Below are positions 56,069 through 64,000 of a stretch of DNA of 64,000 nt, in pieces. The translations under genes were made by a program, and so were the position numbers. This DNA is from Bimuria novae-zelandiae CBS 107.79 (Eukaryota > Ascomycota > Dothideomycetes > Pleosporales > Didymosphaeriaceae). Each line of letters starts with the position of its first letter. The first letter of the stretch is position 1. The DNA lies in assembly GCA_010015655.1 (NCBI GenBank), contig ML976722.1:1-64000 (forward strand). Reading direction: 5' to 3'. The notes below the pieces were generated by a model, which was not told the DNA's origin, did no database searches, and worked only from the letters and a program-made list of their open reading frames with translations.

Positions 56069-58150
56069 GTGCAACATAGAAAACAGACTTCGAGCGATCA
56101 CTATCACATCGATTCGCATGCAATCGATCCCAACAATGATACATTCGATATGATACCGTGCAAATCGCTTCCCAGGAGTCTACACTTAGGTCCCGCCGCT
56201 TCGTCAAGCAATGCGCACATACGGCTGGTTCGGCGTGCACTTCAGTCAAACGCACCAGTGTCATCCGTCAACGCGCTGGATACCACTCGAGCGACTGCCG
56301 CATCTAGTAGGCTCTCAAAACGGCGAAATCACTTGGGGTGGACTTCAAAATTTGACGCTCACGAGAGGATTCCTAAAAGAGTCCTCGCACGCTTTGCACA
56401 CACTCGAAACACAGCTGGCTCAGCTCAATCGCCGGCCAACAACGTAATCGAGGAAGTTACAGGGCTAGAGTTCCTGACGGAAGGAGATGAAGACGACTTC
56501 GATTTGCCGTCAGGTGATGATGCTCGGGAGCAGCAATCGAAACTCAGGACCCCCCAGGTCGCCCTAAGATGGATTGCACCCAATCGTCCTGTCTGGCTGA
56601 ATTTTCACAGCGCGGAAATTGCCCAAGAGGTTGAAACCCTCTTCAAGAATGGCCACTACAGGATCCTAGGCCATAACGTCAATGGCGTTACGGGCACAGT
56701 AAGAAATAACGCTGGCACTGGACACCCGCCCTCGTGGTCCTTGCTAGTACGCGCTCCTGCATCCGCCGCGCGGAAAGATGTCGAAGCGGCCATAACCAGC
56801 CTTGACCATAAGCCACATAGCACTCATGTTGGAGACATCACCTACACCGCCTCCAATGACGAGGTTTACGCTGTTGTACGCTCTCGTCTGGAAGAAATTG
56901 GACCACTTTTGCGACTGAATGGTCCTTATGAGCAAGGAATCTGGACAAAGGCTTTCGCCACATTTACCAATGAATTGGATACTAATGCAGCGGCTGAGTT
57001 GTTGAACTATGCTCAATTACCTCCTTTAGGCACGGGGCGTATTCACGCCCACGTTCAGCACGCGGGCACAATTGCAAAACCGATATCGCTCTACAACGCC
57101 CTCAAGCCCCAAGTTGATGCTGAAGTAAATCGATGGAAAGATCTGCGTAAAGTCTCGATCAATACAAGCACGACGCGCACATCGCCGTTTTACCAATATC
57201 CGGTTGCGACATTCCATATAGTCGGCGAAGAGTCTGACGTGAAAGATGCGAAGGCTGCCTTGAAGAAGGTGTTCCAATCGCCCGTGCTGAAGCTCAATGG
57301 CTCGCCCCTCTGGTCTCCGGTGTTTATCGAGTCAGAAAAGGCACGGGAGACGCTTAAAGAGTTTGGGAAAGACCTGGACGTACTCGTGGTGGCCGTCCCA
57401 GAGTTTCGATGGCTCCAGTACTATGGCCCCCAGTTCAAGATGGGCCTCGTCATCTCTCGGATCAAACAAAGTCTCACAGATGCAAAGCCCGAATGGGAGC
57501 TCACCACACACGCTTCCAACTCGATTTCCGACCAACCTACCCAAAGAAAGGAACAGGACAGTGAGATGGCTCGCCGACAGACCAAAGACGTGCCCAAAGA
57601 CGTGCCCGAAGTCGTGACAGGTGACAAGGACCAACTTCAAATAATATCCGGCTCTGCGGACCGAAGATCAACTCAAGATAGCGCATCCGATCCCTATTCA
57701 GAACCCATGTCCGAAGAGATCTTCGCGGAGAATCCGGGCAGGGAAAACGACAATATCCACGTCTCGGGAAGCATTACGCTAAAAGACAACAACCCAGGTC
57801 ATAGCAGCTACAAAGACGATGTTGTCCGACGGATCGACGCATTCAGTAGTGATGTTATCAGAAAAACTGGCAGCGGTTTAAACAGACGGATGGGCAGCGG
57901 TGTTGTCCGACGGATCGACGCATCCAGGGGTGGTGTTTCCAGAAAAACTGGCAACGATGTGGTTAGTCGGCCAGGCAGCATCTCAAAGGCGGAAACCTCA
58001 GAGGAAACCCCGAGAAGAATAATTTTAAAAGGCGCGCCTCTAAGGGACAAGAAGACCTTGACATTCGGTATACGAAGCACTGGAAAACCGAAAGAGAAGC
58101 CGGGAGGAGTACTTGAGGGAAGACTTCGCCGCGGGACAACGCATGGGTGA
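56069..58150 (+). CDS. Hypothetical protein, probably mitochondrial, 693 aa
   Basis: This is a single long exon. From Met28 (56150) the sequence is rich in Arg/Ser/Leu and nearly free of acidic residues for about 40 positions, like a mitochondrial presequence; this downstream start may be the real one. Residues about 165-290 and 340-480 read as alternating strands and helices (VWLNFHSAEIAQEVETLFK; SWSLLVRAPASAARKDVEAA; ATFHIVGEESDVKDAKAALK; DVLVVAVPEFRWLQYYGPQF), suggesting small alpha/beta domains, possibly RNA-binding. The C-terminal 200 residues are low-complexity and include a duplicated 27-aa unit with VVRRIDA and RKTG motifs. No family was recognised with confidence; a role in mitochondrial RNA or translation is only a guess. 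No introns are evident. Confidence 0.65.
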   Translation: MQHRKQTSSDHYHIDSHAIDPNNDTFDMIPCKSLPRSLHLGPAASSSNAHIRLVRRALQSNAPVSSVNALDTTRATAASSRLSKRRNHLGWTSKFDAHERIPKRVLARFAHTRNTAGSAQSPANNVIEEVTGLEFLTEGDEDDFDLPSGDDAREQQSKLRTPQVALRWIAPNRPVWLNFHSAEIAQEVETLFKNGHYRILGHNVNGVTGTVRNNAGTGHPPSWSLLVRAPASAARKDVEAAITSLDHKPHSTHVGDITYTASNDEVYAVVRSRLEEIGPLLRLNGPYEQGIWTKAFATFTNELDTNAAAELLNYAQLPPLGTGRIHAHVQHAGTIAKPISLYNALKPQVDAEVNRWKDLRKVSINTSTTRTSPFYQYPVATFHIVGEESDVKDAKAALKKVFQSPVLKLNGSPLWSPVFIESEKARETLKEFGKDLDVLVVAVPEFRWLQYYGPQFKMGLVISRIKQSLTDAKPEWELTTHASNSISDQPTQRKEQDSEMARRQTKDVPKDVPEVVTGDKDQLQIISGSADRRSTQDSASDPYSEPMSEEIFAENPGRENDNIHVSGSITLKDNNPGHSSYKDDVVRRIDAFSSDVIRKTGSGLNRRMGSGVVRRIDASRGGVSRKTGNDVVSRPGSISKAETSEETPRRIILKGAPLRDKKTLTFGIRSTGKPKEKPGGVLEGRLRRGTTHG
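57816..57977 (+). repeat. Coding tandem duplication, 81-bp unit
   Basis: gttgtccgacggatcgacgc occurs at 57821 and 57902, 81 bp apart. Flanking sequence (aaaaactggcaacg / aaaaactggcagcgg) is also similar, giving two diverged 27-aa units in frame. Confidence 0.75.
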
Positions 58151-59220
58151 AATGAAGCCTGAAGAGTGTCTGCAGCAACGAAATAACCTTCAGAAGACGA
58201 CATGAAGGAGTGTGGTTGAAAGGCTACCAATCGACCACGCCGACTGCGATGGTTTGGCAGGTTGCTCTGCCACCCTGTATGACATTGTATACTTTGTAGC
58301 CTGGAAGAGCACTTCTTCTGAGATACCGTATCGAAGCGGGGAAGAGCATGTATATACCGGACGGCGCTGCGCGACGAACGATATACTATTTTGTGTTTGT
58401 AGTTGGTCGTTGCCTCCCGCTTTGGGGTTCCTATTCTACCATCAGCTCGCGGTGATACCCGGACGCGCTGCATTATCGCTTGGACCACTGTACGATTAGC
58501 ATTGTATGATATTATTAGATTCCGACAATCTGGCACCCAGCGTCATTGTTTCAACACCATTTGTGGGATTCTCCATAGGCTGACGAGCTATTCACAACAA
58601 ACAACTTCAAGCCGTAGGTCAGCTGCTTCTCTGCTTCTCTTCCATAGCTGCGACGCATCAGCTCCAAACAGTTCTCCTCAAATACCTCTACAACAACCAA
58701 AAAAGCAACCCGAACCACACCAAAAGAAGAGAAGCATCCGCTCTCAACCTACGGCTCCTCGGATTCTTTCTCTAGACTCCTGACGGATGCTCTTCCCAAA
58801 CACGCTCTCACTGGCGAGTGTGTAAATTCCGGAAGAAATATTAATGCGCCCAACCCAGGACCTCGCATGGAACAACGCGGGTTCCCCGGACCCCACCATC
58901 GGTTTATAGCGACTATTATAGCGCCACGTGCTGCGCTAAAATGACGACCGGCAATCTATATGGAATACCCGGGTGCGCCAAAAAGTTTTGAAACATCGTT
59001 TTATTGGTGCGATATTTAGATCATCTGAGGTGTGTGATCTGTTTTGATTTTACAGAGATGATTTCCACGGAGGCGATGGGATGGGGAACGGGTGATATTT
59101 ATCATTTAGTGACGGAGTGTAAGAGGACGATGGAGGGACATAAACATTGCGAAACGCCGTGTCGATACGCAACCTCTGGATCTGCTCTGCCGCCGTAAAT
59201 CGACTACATTCGTACCCACC
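58151..59220. other. Intergenic, upstream of the GH53 gene
   Basis: No gene supported. Short frames only. Includes the 3' UTR of the preceding gene and the galactanase promoter. Confidence 0.4.
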
Positions 59221-60291
59221 ATGCGTCTCCCATCCCTCCTGGCCCTACTTTTTGTAGGACCCAGCTACGCGGCGCTGGCCTACAAAGGCGTAGACTGGTC
59301 CTCTCTCCTCGTCGAAGAAAAAGCCGGACGCACGTACAAAAACACCGCCGGCCAAACGCAGCCTCTCGAAACCATCCTCAAAGCCTCGGGCGTCAACACG
59401 GTGCGCCAGCGCATCTGGGTGAACCCGTCCAACGGCGACTACAACCTCGACTATAACCTCAAGCTCGCGAAGCGCGCAAAAGCCGCGGGGTTAAAAATAT
59501 ACCTCGACTTCCACTACAGCGACACATGGGCGGACCCTGCACACCAGGGCAAGCCTTCCGCGTGGAGCGGCCTCAGCACCGACGCGCTCGTCACGCAGGT
59601 GTGGAAGTACACCAACGATGTGCTAAACAGCTTCGCGTCCGCGGGCATCACGCTGTCGCTCGTCAGCATCGGGAATGAAATCACTCCAGGCCTGCTCTTT
59701 CCCACGGGCCAAATTTCTTCCACCAACGGTCCGAAAAACGCAGCGCGCCTGCTGAAAGCAGCCTCCAACGGCGTGAAAGAGTCCTCCATGAGCCCGACGC
59801 CTAAGATAATGATTCACCTCGATAACGGCTGGAATAAAGACACGCAGACGTGGTGGTACGACACGGTGCTGAATTCCGGCGGCGGGTTCTGGACGACCGA
59901 CTTCGACGTTATGGGTGTGAGCTATTATCCTTTTTACAACCCCTCTGCGACGCTGTCTTCGCTGTCGGCATCTCTGAATGCGATTGCGAGTAAGTGGAGC
60001 AAGGAGGTTATGGTCGTGGAAACGGATTGGCCGACGAGTTGTCCGCAGCCGGCGTATGCGTTTCCGAGCGATGCGAAGGCGATCCCGTTTAGCGCGGCGG
60101 GACAGATGACGTGGATGAAGGAGGTGGCGAAGAGGGTGGCTGCGGTACCCGGGGGCAAGGGGACGGGCCTGTTTTACTGGGAGCCGGCGTGGGTTGGGAA
60201 TGCGGGGTTGGGGAGTAGTTGTGCGTCGAATACTATGGTTGATGGGAGTGGGAAGGCATTGAGTAGTTTGGCGGTGTTTGGGCAGATATAG
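59221..60291 (+). CDS. galA: Secreted endo-beta-1,4-galactanase, GH53, 356 aa
   Basis: A single exon encodes a signal peptide (residues 1-17, MRLPSLLALLFVGPSYA) and a complete GH53 (beta/alpha)8 domain. Signatures are GVDWSSL near the start, TVRQRIWVNPSNGDY, KIYLDFHYSDTWADP, SIGNEITPGLLFP with the acid/base Glu153, and VVETDWPTSC with the nucleophile Glu267. Length matches single-domain fungal galactanases (about 350 aa), with no carbohydrate-binding module. The enzyme cleaves beta-1,4-galactan side chains of pectin (rhamnogalacturonan I) outside the cell. Codons are strongly GC-biased in the 5' half. Neighbours are unrelated, so it is not part of an evident CAZyme cluster. The symbol is used in the Aspergillus sense for this family. 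Confidence 0.95.
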   Translation: MRLPSLLALLFVGPSYAALAYKGVDWSSLLVEEKAGRTYKNTAGQTQPLETILKASGVNTVRQRIWVNPSNGDYNLDYNLKLAKRAKAAGLKIYLDFHYSDTWADPAHQGKPSAWSGLSTDALVTQVWKYTNDVLNSFASAGITLSLVSIGNEITPGLLFPTGQISSTNGPKNAARLLKAASNGVKESSMSPTPKIMIHLDNGWNKDTQTWWYDTVLNSGGGFWTTDFDVMGVSYYPFYNPSATLSSLSASLNAIASKWSKEVMVVETDWPTSCPQPAYAFPSDAKAIPFSAAGQMTWMKEVAKRVAAVPGGKGTGLFYWEPAWVGNAGLGSSCASNTMVDGSGKALSSLAVFGQI

Positions 60292-60611
60292 ATGGAGGTT
60301 TGATGAATGGATGAGATGAAATGTTTATGTGAGTGAAGTGGATTTGCTGTGTTTGAAAGGAAACGGGATGACGATGGTGTTCTGAGTGCTCGCTGAAGTC
60401 GTGTCTGGGTTGTGGAGCTTGATGAATTGCTAACTTTTTCGACCGGCTTTCCGCAGGTATTCGTTGCGAATAGCACTCCAAATTCCAGGAAGCATTAAAG
60501 ATGAATCATTGACGCTGGATTGGAGTGGTCTAAGTGAGATACAAGTCTACGGCCTATGGTATAGGGGATGATGTTACAGCAAGATCAAACAAGTACACCG
60601 GAGCCGCGCAC
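60292..60611. other. Convergent 3' region between GH53 and SDHAF2 genes
   Basis: It holds the 3' UTRs of the two convergent genes. No coding feature is supported. Confidence 0.5.
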
Positions 60612-61704
60612 CTATTTATCAAACTGCCGAATCTCAGGCATCATTCCAAGCCCACCGCCGCCAGTGCCTGTGACACCCTGCGCCAGACCCTTTCCCTCGA
60701 CCTTGGCATCACTCTCCTGGACACCACCCGCACTCCTGCTCTTGACATGATCTCTCAGCATCTTGAGAATCTCGCTATCCTTCCACCGCGCCGGCACAGG
60801 TCTGTACGCCGGCTTAAAAGTGCCCACCGTCTGCGCCCACTCCCCTTTCGCCGGCTCTCTCTTCCACTCATCCTTCTCCTGCCCGCGCGCATTCTCAGTC
60901 GCAAATTCGCCTGACTGCCCCTCAGCCGTCTCCAGGGAGGTCGGCGTGGGTTCCTGCGTCGCCCAGTAGTAGATGTCCCAGTCGTTCTCGTCGAGGAAGA
61001 GGTCGTATTGCTCGAGCTGGGAGGCGTTCATGGTGGCGAGGTTGGCGTCAGCGAACGTGGACATGAGGAGCTCACTTTCGAGGGTGCCCCTCTTCCGACT
61101 CTGATCTGTTGTCTGTTAGTATGTGTTCATTAAGAGCACACCCACAACCGTCATCTCCAACTCTGAGCGTGTACATGGCGAGGAAGAAGAGACAAGGGTA
61201 CTGCAGGTGTGAAGAAAACGGACATAATAACCTCGCGCGCATGGTGTTTTCGTCCTCCCCTGTGCGCCTCAATGGCTCCACCTTGAAACTCGCGCCTTCC
61301 AGCTCTCCCACGCCGAGCTCATTGGTGCCCTTGAGGTCCTTGTTCGAACCGCTGACGTCGGCGCCCTGGCTGCTCTGCGTACCGCCCGTCATGCGCTCGG
61401 TGTTTTCCGGCACTGCGTCCTTGGGCGTGAAGTTGGGATCCGCAGAGCTGACGAGGTATGGAGGCGGGGCGTCTTTGCCTACATTGGGCATTTCGTTGGC
61501 AATGGTCGATGTCGTGTTTGTCAGATGAGGGTTAAGCGGCCTTTCTTTCATAATCCTCCGATACTCGTCTGCTGTGTCGTTGGCGCGCTTGTTCAGAGCT
61601 TCGAATTCGTTGCATCGTGCCGCATAGGCGGAGAAGGAGCGGGTAGTTTGGCCCAAGGAGAAAAGAGCTCTCGAAGAGCGAATTGCAAGACGGGAACCTG
61701 CCAT
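60612..61704 (-). CDS. Succinate dehydrogenase assembly factor 2, mitochondrial (SDHAF2/Sdh5/Emi5), 324 aa
   Basis: Exon 1 (61704-61224) and exon 2 (61105-60612) join across a 118-nt GT-AG intron to read [20 protein letters not shown], then [19 protein letters not shown] and [17 protein letters not shown]. These are the signature motifs of the SdhE/SDHAF2 family, which helps insert covalent FAD into Sdh1 in the mitochondrial matrix. The N-terminus ([20 protein letters not shown]) is an Arg/Ser-rich presequence. The protein is longer than yeast Emi5, with about 110 low-complexity residues between presequence and core and a Gly-rich C-terminal tail ([10 protein letters not shown]), as seen in filamentous fungi. 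It is convergent with the GH53 gene and its 5' end faces away from the Prp24 gene's 3' end. Confidence 0.93.
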
Positions 61705-62087
61705 TGTCGTTGGTAGAGCGTGCGATAGATGCGGACAGCAATGGTGAAGCTCGCAGGATGGTGTGAAGTTCGATCTGCAAAATAGTTGATGTCATCAAAC
61801 GGTTAGCCGCTGACTAACACCACTGCCAAGGTTAAAATGTACAACAAGGAGCACAGCGCGCATTGGACGTCACCAACATATACCCTCTTGCTGCTAGAAA
61901 GTGATCATATCTCTGAACGCTGTCTGGTATTAACATTACTATACTACAATACATACAGTTGTCCCATCCATTTTGCCTGCAACGTCGCATGGCTTTTCCT
62001 AACTCCGTCCATGATGCATCAGTTACTTCCTTTTGACACTCCTCCAATATGCAGAAAGAAACCCGCCAATGCCCAAATCACTCCGTC
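61705..62087. other. Intergenic: SDHAF2 promoter and Prp24 3' UTR
   Basis: 383 bp between two minus-strand genes. Nothing else recognised. Confidence 0.5.
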
Positions 62088-64000
62088 CTATTTTGCGTTT
62101 TCCTCCGAGGCGCCCTTGTTGCCCAAGAGCATTGCTCGGAAATCGTCGTTGCTCTTCGCCTCCACACTATTAGCTTCTCCAGTATTGTGAGGAACCGTAG
62201 GCCTGCCGAAGCCGAGCCCTGATTTCCCACGACCACGCAGCCCGCCACGAGCGTATCCGCGCGCAGCAGCAGGCCTGTTCACACGTGCAGGCTGCACAAA
62301 TGCGGTACCCGCTTTCCACTCTCCCTTTTGTGCAATGAGATCCTTGTACCGACCAATGCGCAGCTTCCTGCCCTCAAAGTCCACACCTTGGAGTGCAATC
62401 TCAGCTTTACCCGCCTGCTCCACACTCTCGAATTCAATCACAGCACCGCCATGCTGGGGCATAAGCGTAATCTTCTTATACCCAAACGGTTCCACGAGGG
62501 CCTTGACACGGACGTCATTGACAGTATCTGGAACGTTGAGGAGTGCGATACTTCGGTCCCCTTTGGTACCCGTGGTCGTATCTTGCTTCCCGGGCGTTTC
62601 CTCTCGCTCCGCTGGAGACACTGCGTTTTCAATCGTAGACTTGACCTTCGGCTTCGTCGTCTCTGCGCGATCTTGCGCAATCTCTACCTTGAGTTCCATG
62701 CCCCAGAAGTCTTTGCCGTTCATACCATTTACCGCTGCATCAGCATCCTACACGTTGGTCAGCATGATCATCGTGTCGATCTAAATGAACACACATACCT
62801 CTTTGCGTTCGTAAACAACATAGCCGAACCCCTTGTTGTTTCCGTTTGGCAAGGTGGGAATGTTGACCCGGTCAATCTTGCCGAACTGTCCGAAGGCTTC
62901 TTGTATTTCGCGCTTCTTGATCTTGAAGTTGAGTCTCCAGACGTAGACCTCGCGACCCTCCGCAGTTGCACCATCGCGCTTCTTCTTCGCATTGGGATTC
63001 GAGATCTTGGCAATGATCTTCAGTCCCTCCACGTCCGTGCCGTCCAGTTTCGTAGCTGCGATTGCGGCGTCGGCATCCGCAAACTGTACGTAGCAGAAAC
63101 GACGGTGAGTGTTGTACTTGAGTGACGGGAATCGCGTGCTCAGAATCTCTCCGAATGGTTCGAAGAGCTTGCGGATGTACGCTTCATCAGCATGAGCAGG
63201 GTAATTTGCAACGTAGAGGGTAGTGCTTTGACCACGCTTGATCGTGATATCGTGTCCTTCAAAGCCCTTCGCCTCCTTGGTCAAGGCATAGTCTGCCTCT
63301 TCAGGAGATTCGAATTCCACTATCGCGACCATGCTGTCCTTTTCGGGCTTCATCGTGACATTACGGACGGTGCCAGCGTCGCTGAAAAACTGACGAATCT
63401 TGATCTGCGTTACGCTTTGAGGCAATCTTTGTACAATGACAGAGGTGTGCTCGCGGTCCCGTTTCTGGGTGAGCGAGCCAGTATCTGAAGGTGCCTCGCT
63501 AGCATGTCGGACTTCGGTCGGCGTAGATTGTGCCTCGCCAGCCTCGAGTGGTTTCGTTTTCTTCGCGGCAACATCTGTGTCAGCATCTTCGCCTCGTTTC
63601 CTCTTCCCAGACCCGTCTGCAGCGTGGCTTTGAGGCTGCTCAGGCCGAGTCGCCGCTGCTGCCGCTGCCGCCGCCTCCTCCTTTTGCCTTCTGATAACGA
63701 CCACGCGCTCTGCTCGACGTCGCTCGATCTGCGCGCTCCGCACTTTGAGAACGGTTTCGTGCTGCTCGCAATGCATAACGTACATGTCAATCAATGGCTC
63801 TGGCTGATCGATGGTGTGAAGCTGCGCCATCCCGAACTCAAGAACAGTTGTCGCTCGAGTGGGCGCTTGGAGTTGCTGCCCCCGGTTGCTGTTGTCCCGC
63901 ATCGCATGATTGGCCCACAGAACCATCTCCCAGATGTAGTATCGGTACCAAAAGTCGTATGAGTCTTTATGCTTTTTGACAAGAGCGTTCCAAACTTGCC
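62088..64000 (-). CDS. Prp24/SART3-like U4/U6 snRNP recycling factor, C-terminal part (5' end beyond window)
   Basis: Exons 64000-62799 (open at the window edge) and 62747-62088 join across a 51-nt GT-AG intron inside RRM3. At the edge the sequence reads VWNALVKKHKDSYDFWYRYY then IWEMVLWAN, a HAT/TPR-like repeat, so the upstream part is probably the HAT domain of SART3. A Lys/Arg-rich linker with a poly-Ala stretch follows. Then come four RRMs: SVIVQRLPQSVTQIKIRQFF, TLYVANYPAHADEAYIRKLF, REVYVWRLNFKIKKREIQEA and RSIALLNVPDTVNDVRVKAL. The extreme C-terminus SNDDFRAMLLG fits the Lsm-interaction motif that binds the Lsm2-8 ring. Role: annealing of U4 and U6 snRNAs in the nucleus. Four RRMs, HAT repeats and an Lsm motif together make this assignment firm. 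Confidence 0.9.

Noticed and set aside
57808..58536. 242-codon minus-strand frame over the end of the mitochondrial-type gene
   Set aside because: Mirror of the repetitive, low-complexity C-terminus; no domain.
62328..63125. 265-codon plus-strand frame opposite Prp24
   Set aside because: Antisense shadow of the RRM-coding exons, which have clear motifs on the minus strand.

Overview
The window looks like nuclear DNA of a filamentous ascomycete (Pezizomycotina, most likely Dothideomycetes). Support comes from short GT-AG introns (about 50-140 nt), fungal gene families (GH53 galactanase, fungal C2H2 regulator, Rab5, SDHAF2, Prp24/SART3), an intron-containing tRNA-Lys, and a sharp split between GC-balanced gene islands and AT-rich, stop-riddled transposon blocks. 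The stops sit mostly where Gln or Trp codons are expected, the pattern left by repeat-induced point mutation (RIP, C-to-T in CpA context). The species is not identified.

Layout. (1) 1-10560: the 3' part of a Ty3/gypsy chromovirus (element A) with an intact convergent antisense ORF and its 3' LTR, a duplicated LTR end with tandem repeats, a pogo/DDE_1 transposon (5970-7823), and a truncated copia fragment. (2) 10939-17543: gene island with an epoxide hydrolase broken by one stop, an F-box-like/ankyrin-like gene, tRNA-Lys(CTT), a small SnoaL/NTF2-like protein and a secreted major-royal-jelly/yellow-family protein. (3) 17910-36787: copia A (minus), copia B split by gypsy element C (21160-28046), an AT-rich wasteland, and gypsy element B (29719-36782) with two 450-bp LTRs and a perfect 5-bp target duplication. 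(4) 37177-38051: Rab5-type GTPase. (5) 38924-50387: a foldback MITE, then a nest in which a Tc1/mariner element (39650-50387) contains a copia element (39915-46531), which contains a pogo element (40868-42665). A second pogo element (47835-49667) and a 252-bp short insertion sit elsewhere in the same Tc1 copy. (6) 50591-64000: gene island with a C2H2 regulator, a probable mitochondrial protein, GH53 endo-beta-1,4-galactanase, the succinate dehydrogenase assembly factor SDHAF2, and the C-terminal part of Prp24/SART3.

The most interesting signal is that all three gypsy elements place an ORF on the opposite strand, tail-to-tail with pol and just inside the 3' LTR. In elements A and B these ORFs are homologous. 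They encode a small basic protein with a cysteine array spaced like a Zn(II)2Cys6 cluster (five of six Cys present) followed by a coiled coil. In element A this ORF is open although pol beside it is heavily mutated. Host genes in the window are single housekeeping, secreted or regulatory genes and form no evident cluster.
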